Below are positions 30,132 through 37,690 of a DNA stretch of 38,485 nt, in pieces. The stretch spans positions 1-38,485 of the forward strand of contig JAGQTQ010000136.1 of assembly GCA_020438905.1 (NCBI GenBank), in the 5' to 3' direction. Under the pieces are notes generated by a model. That model worked only from the letters and a program-made list of their open reading frames with translations. It did not search any database and was not told where the DNA came from. The translations under genes and the position numbers were made by a program. Each line of letters starts with the position of its first letter. The stretch's first letter is position 1. Source of the stretch: Mycobacterium sp. (lineage in GTDB: Bacteria > Actinomycetota > Actinomycetes > Mycobacteriales > Mycobacteriaceae).

Positions 30132-30456
30132 TAACCGCGGCCGCCGACCGACCCCTCGACGCGGTCGACCGCCGCGGTCGGGCGTACCCGGCCCTGCGAA
30201 CAACCTGCGGGCAAAATTCAGCCCGGGGTGGATCGCGGGCACGGCAGCACCAGCGGCCAGAGCAACGAACGGTCGGACATCACGAGCCGTCGGCAGGTCC
30301 GCGAACGGACGACTGCCAAAGCTACTGAGGAGTGTGGTTTTCCGCAACATCGCGGCGCTTTCCGGGGCTGGCCATCGATCGACGGAACAGTTTTTTGCCT
30401 GCGGATTCCAGCGTACCCGGCAAATGATGGGCCGTAACCGCCGTTAGGCTGACCCC
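30132..30456. other. Intergenic stretch without a recognisable gene; possible helicase terminator and Rv3651 promoter
   Basis: This 325-bp gap is where M. tuberculosis has PE33. I see no PE-like N-terminus or other credible small gene on either strand. Just after the helicase stop, CCGCGG and CGACCG near 30136-30150 can pair with CGGTCG and CCGCGG near 30162-30178 to make a GC-rich hairpin without a T-tract. The last 15 bp hold the candidate Rv3651 promoter. Confidence 0.4.
30445..30450 (+). promoter_or_regulatory. Candidate -10 box (TAGGCT) for a leaderless Rv3651-like transcript
   Basis: TAGGCT lies 6 nt before ATG 30457, the expected leaderless spacing; no Shine-Dalgarno is present. Confidence 0.5.
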
Positions 30457-31485
30457 ATGACCCAGGATTGGCTGCTGGTGGAAACACTCGGTGATCAGCC
30501 CGTGGTCGTCGCCCATGGCCGGCAGATGAAGAACTTCGTTCCGCTGGCGGTCTTCTTGCGACGCAACCCGAGTCTGTCGGCGATCCAGACCGCGATCGCC
30601 GAGACCGTGAGCACTGGGAGCCCGCTCGCCAGCATCACGCCCAAGAAAAGCCGAGTCATCCGCACCGTGCCGGTACAGATGTCGGACGGGAGGATGCACG
30701 GGGTTCACGTCTGGAGCGGCCCGCCCGAGGTCGACCCACCCGAACGGCCCGTCCCGGGTCCACTCAAGTGGGACCTGACGCTCGGCGTGGCCACCGACAC
30801 CGCCGAATCCCTGATCAACATGGGCATGAACCCCGATGCCGAGCCCCTGGAGAACCGGGCACTGGTGGACGACTACCCGGCCCGCGATTTCAACCCCGAC
30901 GAAACAGCCGCCCTGGCCATGCGGGTCGACTTCGCGCCCGGGAACCTGTTCTGCTCAACCTGGGAGTTCACCGACAAACAGGGAGACAACCGCCGGGTCG
31001 GCTTCGCCGCCCGCAGCGCCGCCGAGCCCGTCGACGACGACGGCACCGAGCACGTGATCGCTCGGATCATGAACCTCGAAGTCGAGGTCCGGCCGGCCGT
31101 GCCGGAATCGAACCCGCTGATCCAGCGAATCCTCGACCGCCTAGAGCAACCCGGCGAGTACCGGCTGATCGTCGACCTGGAGAACTGGCGCCCCCTGAAG
31201 TGGATCGATCAACCCTGCCCACTGGTCGATTGGCGGGGTTCGGAGCGGATCCATCCGAATGACCACGAGCGACTCCGCCAGGCGATACCCGCAGAACCGC
31301 AGGCTGAGTCCGGCGGCACGGTGGTGCGGCTGCCCGGCAGCGACGGCGGCTGGGTGCCGCTGCACGCGACGATCAGCCGGATGGAACTGGAGAAGGGTGT
31401 CCATGCCGGCCTGACGATCCTGCGCTTGCCCACCGACGAGGAACTTGCCGAAGCCGCCCTGGACTCGGCCCCGGACAACAACTAA
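30457..31485 (+). CDS. Rv3651-like protein, tandem PAS-type fold
   Basis: A 342-residue soluble protein (MTQDWLLVETLG start) conserved in mycobacteria. The structure of Rv3651 was reported to contain tandem PAS-like domains, small-molecule- or protein-sensing folds; I see no catalytic motif or TM here that would add an enzymatic role. The C-terminal half holds the longest conserved stretches (EYRLIVDLENWRPLKWIDQP and WVPLHATISRMEL). The gene's order with the Rv3645-type cyclase nearby is the same as in M. tuberculosis, and a signalling link is plausible but is inference. Its TAA overlaps the TAG of the convergent Tad-locus gene at 31482-31485. Confidence 0.82.
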   Translation: MTQDWLLVETLGDQPVVVAHGRQMKNFVPLAVFLRRNPSLSAIQTAIAETVSTGSPLASITPKKSRVIRTVPVQMSDGRMHGVHVWSGPPEVDPPERPVPGPLKWDLTLGVATDTAESLINMGMNPDAEPLENRALVDDYPARDFNPDETAALAMRVDFAPGNLFCSTWEFTDKQGDNRRVGFAARSAAEPVDDDGTEHVIARIMNLEVEVRPAVPESNPLIQRILDRLEQPGEYRLIVDLENWRPLKWIDQPCPLVDWRGSERIHPNDHERLRQAIPAEPQAESGGTVVRLPGSDGGWVPLHATISRMELEKGVHAGLTILRLPTDEELAEAALDSAPDNN

Positions 31486-31808
31486 CCGCCCACGGCCGGT
31501 CCCGCCCGGGCCGCGGCGCTCGCCTGCCAAACCAGTCGGACATCGGCCTGGGCTGTCACAGTCACCACGACGTCGAGTCCCACGACATCGCAAGCCTGCA
31601 CCGTTGCCCTCATCACGCCGGCGACCGCCACCGCCTCCCGGCACGCCGCGGCCGAGCCGGCCGGCAGCCGCACCGCGGCGGCCAGCGCCGCCAGGTCGGC
31701 CGCCGCCTGCGCGCGGTGCCGGGCCACCACCGCCGCACCCAGCCAGACCCCCGCCAGCCCCAGCGCCAGCATCGCAGCGATCAGAGCCGCTGCCAGCGCC
31801 GTTGCCAC
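31482..31808 (-). CDS. TadG/TadE-like pseudopilin, last gene of the Tad locus (Rv3654c-like)
   Basis: A 108-residue protein with one N-terminal TM (VATALAAALIAAMLALGLAGVWLGAAVVA) followed by a helical, alanine-rich domain, ARHRAQAAADLAALAAAVRL, typical of TadG-like minor pilins ('Rv3654c family'). The nearest clean start is GTG 31808, 11 bp after the Rv3655c stop (31819). The conserved DDAG preceding the hydrophobic segment in this family is encoded just upstream of that GTG, so translation might begin earlier, for example at ATG 31910 inside the neighbour. The M. tuberculosis protein has been reported as secreted. It is the distal gene of the operon from 35975. Confidence 0.68.
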   Translation of the reverse strand: MATALAAALIAAMLALGLAGVWLGAAVVARHRAQAAADLAALAAAVRLPAGSAAACREAVAVAGVMRATVQACDVVGLDVVVTVTAQADVRLVWQASAAARAGPAVGG

Positions 31809-31818
31809 GCCCGCGTCG

Positions 31819-32145
31819 TCACCGACCGGGTTCGGCCGCGGAGACGGCTTCCGCGACGATGACGATCCCGGGCAACATCGGCGAACTGCCGCTGACCCGG
31901 GCGACCACATAGGCACCGTCCCTGCGCAGTTCCACCGAGGCTCCCGCCGGAGCCAGCGCAGTTGCCGCACCGACGCCCGATCCGTCGCCCCGCGCGGCAA
32001 GCCGGGCGGCTTCCCGCGCCGCGTCGACACAGCGAATCTGCGTGATGACCGCTCCGATGCCCGCGACGCACAGCAGGACCACAGCGACCAGACTGGCGAT
32101 GGCCAGCGCGGCCTCGACGGTGCTGAACCCGCCATCGGCGGCTAC
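31819..32145 (-). CDS. TadE-like pseudopilin without a canonical start codon (Rv3655c-like)
   Basis: About 108 residues in the frame that follows the Flp pilin. The N-terminal ADGGFSTVEAALAIASLVAVVLLCVAGIG-type segment has the pseudopilin processing pattern (G before F, glutamate at +5) and one TM; the rest includes RCVDAAREAARLAARGD. It should be inserted and processed like a minor pilin of the Tad machine. No ATG, GTG or TTG occurs in frame at the expected position: the codon overlapping the pilin stop is GTA (32145), and the first in-frame canonical codon is a GTG inside the TM. The only upstream in-frame ATG (32391) would read across the whole pilin gene in another frame. The start given is therefore a placeholder. 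Confidence 0.65.
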   Translation of the reverse strand, partial: VAADGGFSTVEAALAIASLVAVVLLCVAGIGAVITQIRCVDAAREAARLAARGDGSGVGAATALAPAGASVELRRDGAYVVARVSGSSPMLPGIVIVAEAVSAAEPGR

Positions 32146-32345
32146 ACCCGGGTGCTCAGTGCACGACTGATGAGGTTGGTCAGAGCGCCGACAACCGAAT
32201 CCCCGGTCACGACGCTGTACAGGATGGCCCCGAAGGCCGCCGCGGCGATGGTGCCGATCGCGTACTCGACCGTCGACATGCCCGCCTCGTCGGCCAACAG
32301 CATGTTCATCCGACTCCGCAGCGCACCAATTGCCTCGCGCATCAT
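32142..32345 (-). CDS. Flp-type major pilin precursor (Rv3656c-like)
   Basis: A 67-residue prepilin. A short basic leader is followed by the type IV/Flp processing site, G22 before M23 with the conserved E27-Y28 pair (GMSTVEYAIGT), then a single hydrophobic helix (IAAAAFGAILYSVV) and a short C-terminal tail. A purine-rich GGAGGAGAGGAG lies 5 nt before ATG 32345, the strongest ribosome binding site in the locus, fitting high expression of a major subunit. Prepilin peptidase (TadV) is not in this window, so processing must rely on an enzyme encoded elsewhere. Confidence 0.88.
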   Translation of the reverse strand: MMREAIGALRSRMNMLLADEAGMSTVEYAIGTIAAAAFGAILYSVVTGDSVVGALTNLISRALSTRV

Positions 32346-32387
32346 GGTTTCTCCTCTCCTCCGAATCGACAACAGCTCCGATCGCGG

Positions 32388-32966
32388 TCATCTCAGGACC
32401 GCCCCGAAGATCTCACCGGCCAGCCCTGCCACCACCGGGACGAGTCCCAGACAGATGAAGGCGGGCAGGAAGCACAGTCCCAACGGGCCGGCGATGAGAA
32501 CCCCGGCCCGTTCCGCCGCCGCGGTCGCAGCATGGCCCACCTCGCCGCGCTGACGCTCGGCAAGCGCTGCGACATCGTGGGCCAGCGCGCTGCCGGAGGA
32601 GGCAGTCCGCCGGGCCAACCGAACCAGCGCCTCACAATCCTGCTCAGCAACCCCTTCCGGCACCTGCCAGGCCTCGTCCGGGCCTGCGCCCAGCGCCAGC
32701 AGATCCGAGGCTCGGCGCAATACCGCCCGCAGACCCGGCGGCGCGAATCCCGCGGTCGCCGAGGCCGCGGCCGCCACCGTCATCCCCGCCGCGAGGCAGA
32801 CGGACAGCACGTCCAGAGCCGAGGCGCCAGCGAAAGGATCCCGGCCGGAGAGGGTTTCGCGGAACCTTCGGTCCCGATGCGGGCCGGGGACGACTCGTTG
32901 CCGGCCCCTGGTCGCCCCCGGTCCGATGAGAACGGCGGCTGCCAGCAGCAGTGCGGCCATGCTCAT
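32388..32966 (-). CDS. TadC-like inner-membrane platform protein (T2SSF family, Rv3657c-like)
   Basis: A 192-residue membrane protein with TM segments at the N-terminus (MSMAALLLAAAVLIGPG), near residues 50-70 and at the C-terminus (AGVLIAGPLGLCFLPAFICLGLVPVVAGLAGEIFG). The last segment is the hallmark of T2SSF/TadC platform proteins, including G-x-L-x-L-C-F-L-P-A-F. It would form the inner-membrane platform with TadB, through which the pilus is assembled. The ATG overlaps the upstream TadB-like stop by 4 bp. It is shorter than proteobacterial TadC, as in other actinobacteria. Confidence 0.82.
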   Translation of the reverse strand: MSMAALLLAAAVLIGPGATRGRQRVVPGPHRDRRFRETLSGRDPFAGASALDVLSVCLAAGMTVAAAASATAGFAPPGLRAVLRRASDLLALGAGPDEAWQVPEGVAEQDCEALVRLARRTASSGSALAHDVAALAERQRGEVGHAATAAAERAGVLIAGPLGLCFLPAFICLGLVPVVAGLAGEIFGAVLR

Positions 32967-33750
32967 GTCGCGGCGCTATCGACGATGCGGTCCGACCAGA
33001 GCAGCCCGGCGCAGATCAGCGCCACCCCGATGACCAGAAGCCAGCCCCCCAAGCCCCCGCCCAGCAGAAAGCCCACGGGATCCGCCCCGACCAATTCACC
33101 GAGCACGACCCCGAAGACCGGCAGCAGCGCCAGGATGGCCGAGGTGGCGCGGGCACCCGCCAGCGCGGCGTGCATGCGCTCTGAAAACCTCTGGCGCTCA
33201 GCGATATCGCGCTGCGCGGCACCCATCAGGGTTGACAACGCCAACCCGTGGTCACCGGCCAACTGCCAGAACACGCCGAGCCGTTCCCAATGGGCCGGCA
33301 CCGACGAAGTCGCCGCAACCGAGCGGATACCGGCGGGGACGTCGGCGCCCAGCTGCGCGCGAGCGGCGACTGAGCGCAATGCCTCACCCACCTCCCCCGC
33401 GGACTCGGCTCCCGCAATGGTGAATGCGCGCAACGGATGTGCGCCGACCCGGAGTTCGCCGATCATGACCGTCAGGGCGGTGGCCATCGCCCGGCCCTCC
33501 GCTCGGCGCCGCCGGCCGGCTTCCCGGCGACGCCTGCGCACGGCGATGACCGCCGTGCCCGCAAGGATCGTGGTTGACAAAGTGACCGGCGCCAGGACGA
33601 CGACGATCCCCGCAGCGAGCAGAAGCGGTGCCGCGATGGGCGTTCGGCCCCCGCGCCGAACGCGGCCGGTCGGCATTCTCAGCTGCCGGTGGAACGGCGG
33701 TGCGACCACCGTTGCCGCCGCCAGCAGCAACGCCGCAGTCACGATCGGGC

Positions 33751-33754
<4 letters not shown>
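32963..33754 (-). CDS. TadB-like inner-membrane platform protein (T2SSF family, Rv3658c-like)
   Basis: A 263-residue membrane protein. Two N-terminal hydrophobic helices (SPIVTAALLLAAATVVAPP and PIAAPLLLAAGIVVVLAPVT) are followed by a cytoplasmic T2SSF domain (RAMATALTVMIGELRVGAHPLRAF onward, with helices rich in A, R and E) and two C-terminal TM helices (ATSAILALLPVFGVVLGELVGADP and GGWLLVIGVALICAGLLW). GTG 33754 overlaps the TadA stop by 4 bp. It pairs with TadC to form the platform that couples to the TadA motor. Confidence 0.85.
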
Positions 33755-34910
<1,156 letters not shown>

Positions 34911-34914
<4 letters not shown>

Positions 34915-35975
34915 GCCGCCCGACCTCCGGCGCTGCGCTGCACAACCTCCAGGACCGCCGATGCGCCGCGGGCCAGTGGCGAGCGACGGCGCAGCCGCAA
35001 ACCGCCCCGCTCGATCCGCCTCGCCAGCCCAGGTTCTGGGCGCATCGCCGCCAGCAGTGGCACGGCGACGATCTCGGCCGCCTCCGTGGCTTGCAGTCCA
35101 CCCGGCGCCGGGCCCCGAACGACCAGCCCGATGGCCGGGTTCAGGGTGCGCAAGACCGTGACGGCCGCCGCCGTGGCAGCGACACCGCGCACGTCACAGC
35201 TGGTCACGATCACCACCAGATCCGCGCTCTGCACTGCACACAACGCCGCCGGTGTCAGCTGGCGCGGGATGTCACAGAGCACCGTGGTACCGCCGCGACG
35301 TCCCGCATCCACCACCGCACCGACCGCTCCGGGGTCGATGTCGTGGAACGTCCGGGCGCCGGAGAGGAACCTCAGGCCGAGCTGGTGCGGAAGCACCTCC
35401 TTCAGCGCTGTCCAACTCAACCGACCGCTCTGCAGACTCAGATCCGGCCAGCGCAGACCCGGCGCCGATTCGCCCCCCAACAACAGGTCGATCCCGCCGC
35501 CGCACGGGTCGAGGTCCACCAGCAGGGCATCCCCCGCGCACCGCCCCAGCGCGGCGGCGAACACCGATGCCCCGCCGCCGCCGGGCCCTGCGGCAACCGC
35601 GATAACCCGACCGCGCCGGATTCCCACGGCTGCGGACTCGGTGCTCTCGGCGAGGTGACGAATCAGTTCGGACTCCTGGGCGGGCAGCGCGCAAACACAT
35701 TGAGCGCCAACGTCTACCGCTGCCGACCACGCAGTTCCCGCAGGCTGTTCCGGACCGATCAGCGCCACCCCGTCGCGGCGGGGCATGCCGGCCTCCACGC
35801 AGCGGCGGGCCGCGGCCTCGTCCACCACCACGGCCGCAGCGGCCAGCCAGCTTTGCCGACCCGGAGCCTGCGCCCTGACCGCCCGCGCACCGACCGCCGC
35901 CACGATGCGCTCGGCACTCGCGGCCAACTCGGCGTCGTCGACCACCGTCAGGACTGTGGGCGGGGTGGAAGTCAT
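34911..35975 (-). CDS. ssd: Ssd / TadZ(CpaE)-like MinD-family protein (Rv3660c-like)
   Basis: A 354-residue protein with a receiver-like N-terminal domain (TVLTVVDDAELAASAERIVAAVGAR) and a C-terminal MinD/ParA-like domain. The deviant P-loop is GPGGGGAS, without the lysine of KGGxGKT, so ATP hydrolysis is doubtful. LLVDLDPCGGGIDLLLG is the Walker A' region of CpaE/MinD relatives. In Tad systems TadZ/CpaE localises the machine; in M. tuberculosis, Rv3660c is described as a septum-site-determining protein whose overproduction affects cell division. The ATG at 35975 heads the seven-gene minus-strand operon, and the 6C sRNA ends about 110 bp upstream. Confidence 0.85.
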
Positions 35976-36055
35976 GGCGCAACCCTGACCGTGCCGCCCG
36001 GGCGGGGCGAGTCACCCTGCGAGCGTCTGTGGATGGGGCCGGAAAAGTGCACAAC

Positions 36056-36091
36056 TTACTGGGCCCACAACAGTTACTTGGCCCACAAAAG
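36056..36091. repeat. Two tandem 18-bp imperfect direct repeats
   Basis: TTACTGGGCCCACAACAG (36056-36073) is followed directly by TTACTTGGCCCACAAAAG (36074-36091), 16 of 18 bases identical. The block lies between the 6C RNA terminator and the ssd start, in the presumed leader or promoter region of the Tad operon. It could be a paired binding site; no known regulator motif is recognised. Confidence 0.75.
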
Positions 36092-36182
36092 GGACGACCC
36101 TCGCCAGGGGGGGAGGAGGCGAGGGCCGTCATACATCAGCCCCGGGGGGTCGGGCTGATGCATGCTCGGCATAAGCCGAGTG
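36086..36182 (-). ncRNA. 6C small RNA (B11 / ncRv13660c homologue)
   Basis: About 97 nt on the minus strand with three consecutive hairpins: CTCGGC/GCCGAG (plus-strand 36165-36180), CATCAGCCC/GGGCTGATG (36134-36160) and CCCTCGCC/GGCGAGGG extended by GACG/CGTC (36093-36130). The last two loops each hold a run of six or more cytosines on the minus strand, the defining feature of the 6C RNA family of actinobacteria. The position next to the Rv3660c homologue is that of B11 in M. tuberculosis. A TATAGT box sits 7 nt upstream, and the RNA ends in a hairpin followed by a short U-run. 6C is reported to regulate mRNAs through its C-rich loops. Confidence 0.9.
36087..36130 (-). terminator. Terminator hairpin of the 6C RNA
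   Basis: The 3'-most hairpin of 6C (stem 36093-36105 with 36118-36130, one mismatch) is followed on the minus strand by CCTTTT (plus-strand 36087-36092). It doubles as the second C-loop hairpin of the RNA. Confidence 0.75.
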
Positions 36183-36188
36183 ATGCTC

Positions 36189-36219
36189 ACTATACACACG
36201 CGGACGCGGTCCGGCGCAA
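36189..36219 (-). promoter_or_regulatory. Promoter of the 6C RNA
   Basis: On the minus strand, -10 TATAGT (plus-strand 36189-36194) is a near-consensus box and TTGCGC (36214-36219) a possible -35 with a 19-nt spacer. The predicted start is near 36182, which gives an RNA of the known B11 size. Confidence 0.65.
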
Positions 36220-36495
36220 GCGCAACACGAAACTGAAAACCAGGTTTTTCCTGTGAACCTGCAGCCTCGGTCAGGTGTCCTGAACTGCCATTTTCCGCCG
36301 ATCGAGCCCCGAAGCCCGGAACGCTCGCGACACCCCCCATGACCTCGGTGTTATTTGATCCCGACAAGACCGGCAGCGCCGGATCGACGGTGGCGCCGCG
36401 CATAGCCCCGGCGCGCCAGAGGGCTCGGCATCGGCCCTCATCGGCGTTGTGCCGCTTCACTTTTTGAGATTGTCCGATCTGTTGCCGTTTTCCCC
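36220..36495. other. Gene-free stretch between 6C and Ms1, where Rv3661 would lie
   Basis: M. tuberculosis has the HAD-family gene Rv3661 (about 860 bp) between the two sRNAs. Here only about 350 bp separates the RNA start sites, and no frame carries the HAD motif DLDKT or other Rv3661 segments. A small hairpin CAGGTT/AACCTG lies at 36241-36261, and the stretch becomes T-rich just before the Ms1 promoter. Confidence 0.55.
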
Positions 36496-36524
36496 TTGCT
36501 GTGATGGTCGTCACGTAGTACAAA
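36496..36524 (+). promoter_or_regulatory. SigA-like promoter of Ms1
   Basis: -35 TTGCTG (36496-36501), a 17-nt spacer and -10 TACAAA (36519-36524), a standard housekeeping arrangement. The start is expected near 36531. A T-rich segment (CACTTTTTGAG) lies upstream. Confidence 0.7.
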
Positions 36525-36530
36525 TGGAGG

Positions 36531-36830
36531 CACGGAAGCTTGGCAAGGCCAAGATAGGACCGGAAGAGAAGGTTTTATCTCCCGATCCAAGCGTCCCAGC
36601 ACGGTTACGGGCACCCACGCGGAGCACGCCGCGAATGGCAGAAGTGTTGTGGGCCTGCGTACTTGAGCAGAGCGATCGGATTTGCGGTTCTTTGGGCAGA
36701 GTCGCATCCGAAGCGCGGCGCAAGATCGCCGAGGCCGACCCACACAACCCACCCAGCACGCTTGGTAACCCGATAACCGTGCTAGCGGGCGGCGAGCCGA
36801 ACACGTTTCGGAGCGCCGCCCGCTTCGTAT
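36531..36830 (+). ncRNA. Ms1 small RNA (MTS2823 homologue), RNA-polymerase-core-binding
   Basis: A gene-free, purine-rich interval of about 300 nt between a good SigA-like promoter and a strong hairpin terminator, directly upstream (tail to tail) of the Rv3662c homologue. Both size and position are those of MTS2823 in M. tuberculosis and Ms1 in M. smegmatis (about 300 nt), abundant stationary-phase RNAs that bind core RNA polymerase in place of 6S RNA. The 5' part can fold as CTTGGC/GCCAAG (around 36539-36555). Open frames across it are not protein-like. The call rests on position, size, promoter and terminator, not on a sequence alignment. Confidence 0.85.
36785..36830 (+). terminator. Ms1 terminator hairpin
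   Basis: A perfect 10-bp stem GCGGGCGGCG (36785-36794) with CGCCGCCCGC (36814-36823), and an inner CCGAA/TTCGG stem (36797-36811), followed by the weak T-tract TTCGTAT. The minus-strand Rv3662c-like gene ends at 36865, 35 bp further on. Confidence 0.85.
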
Positions 36831-36864
36831 CTCAGCGAAAAAGCAACTGTCAGCGGGAAAAACG

Positions 36865-37623
36865 TCAGCCCGAAGCCGATTCGGCGATCGAGAGCGCCTC
36901 TCGCGCACCGTCTTCCAACCCACGGCAGCACAGCAGGACCCACGCGCCGACCCCCTCGGGTTCGCCGGTCGCGAAGGCCGCCGCCGCCGAGCGGTACTCC
37001 TCCGCCCTCCGCATCCAGTAGACCTCTGGCACCCCGAGCCCGTGCGGATCCAGGCCCGACGCCATAGAGACCAGCCGCGAAACACCGCGGGCGACAACGC
37101 CGTCGGCGCTGCCGAAAGGCGCCAGGGTCAGAAGTTCGCCGTGCCCGACGGCCGCCAACAGCGGCGCGGGAACCGAACTTGCTCCGGTCACCAGCCGGGT
37201 CATGAGGTCCAGGCGAGCCACCACCTCGGGAAGCTGGCGGGGCCGGCCGAGCCGCTCGTCGTCCACGAGATCGGCGGCGGCGAGGGCGTGCAGCCGCGCC
37301 AGGGCCTGCAGCGGAGCGCGCTGCCACACCCCGACGATGCTGGTGGCACCGCCCTCGAGCGCCTGCCCGACCCGCAAGGCACCGGCCAATACCGGATCAT
37401 CCGGCCCGGAATCGTCGCCGAGGTCCACCCCGCCGCCGTCGAGCACCGAAGAGGACCTGGCACCGCGGACCGCCGACTCCGCCGCCGTCACCGGCCAGTT
37501 GCGCAGGTTGGAGCGATGGCGGTGAGCCTTGCCGAGTGCCACCCGCGCCGCCTCGGCCGCATCGGCCACCCCGGGCAGGTCCAGCAGTGGCGCGAGCAGG
37601 TCGCGCGGGCCACCGTTGTTCAC
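36865..37623 (-). CDS. Conserved protein of unknown function (Rv3662c-like)
   Basis: A 252-residue soluble, mostly helical protein at the Rv3662c position. The start is GTG 37623 (MNNGGPRDLLAPLLDLPGV). The segment KAHRHRSNLRNWPVTAAESAVRGARSSSVLDGG recalls the N-terminal helix of Fic proteins only vaguely, and no HPFxxGNGR Fic motif occurs, so I do not assign that function. A cysteine pair is present in VLLCCRGLEDG near the C-terminus. It is divergent from acs and tail to tail with Ms1. Function unknown. Confidence 0.78.
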   Translation of the reverse strand: MNNGGPRDLLAPLLDLPGVADAAEAARVALGKAHRHRSNLRNWPVTAAESAVRGARSSSVLDGGGVDLGDDSGPDDPVLAGALRVGQALEGGATSIVGVWQRAPLQALARLHALAAADLVDDERLGRPRQLPEVVARLDLMTRLVTGASSVPAPLLAAVGHGELLTLAPFGSADGVVARGVSRLVSMASGLDPHGLGVPEVYWMRRAEEYRSAAAAFATGEPEGVGAWVLLCCRGLEDGAREALSIAESASG

Positions 37624-37678
37624 GAGCCGTCACGCTAACCGGGCCCGCGACCGGCCTCCGAGGCGGGTGTGAAATGAC

Positions 37679-37684
37679 TACGCT
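37679..37684 (+). promoter_or_regulatory. Candidate -10 box (TACGCT) for a leaderless acs transcript
   Basis: TACGCT is followed by exactly 6 nt and ATG 37691. No Shine-Dalgarno sequence is present. Confidence 0.5.
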
Positions 37685-37690
37685 TCCCCT

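Noticed and set aside
36449-37021. Open frames across the Ms1 interval on both strands
   Set aside because: They lack sensible starts, have biased composition and cross the promoter and terminator of the sRNA; one also runs into the Rv3662c gene.
37512-37560. Fic-domain assignment for the Rv3662c-like protein
   Set aside because: Only a vague N-terminal resemblance; the essential HPFxxGNGR motif is absent.
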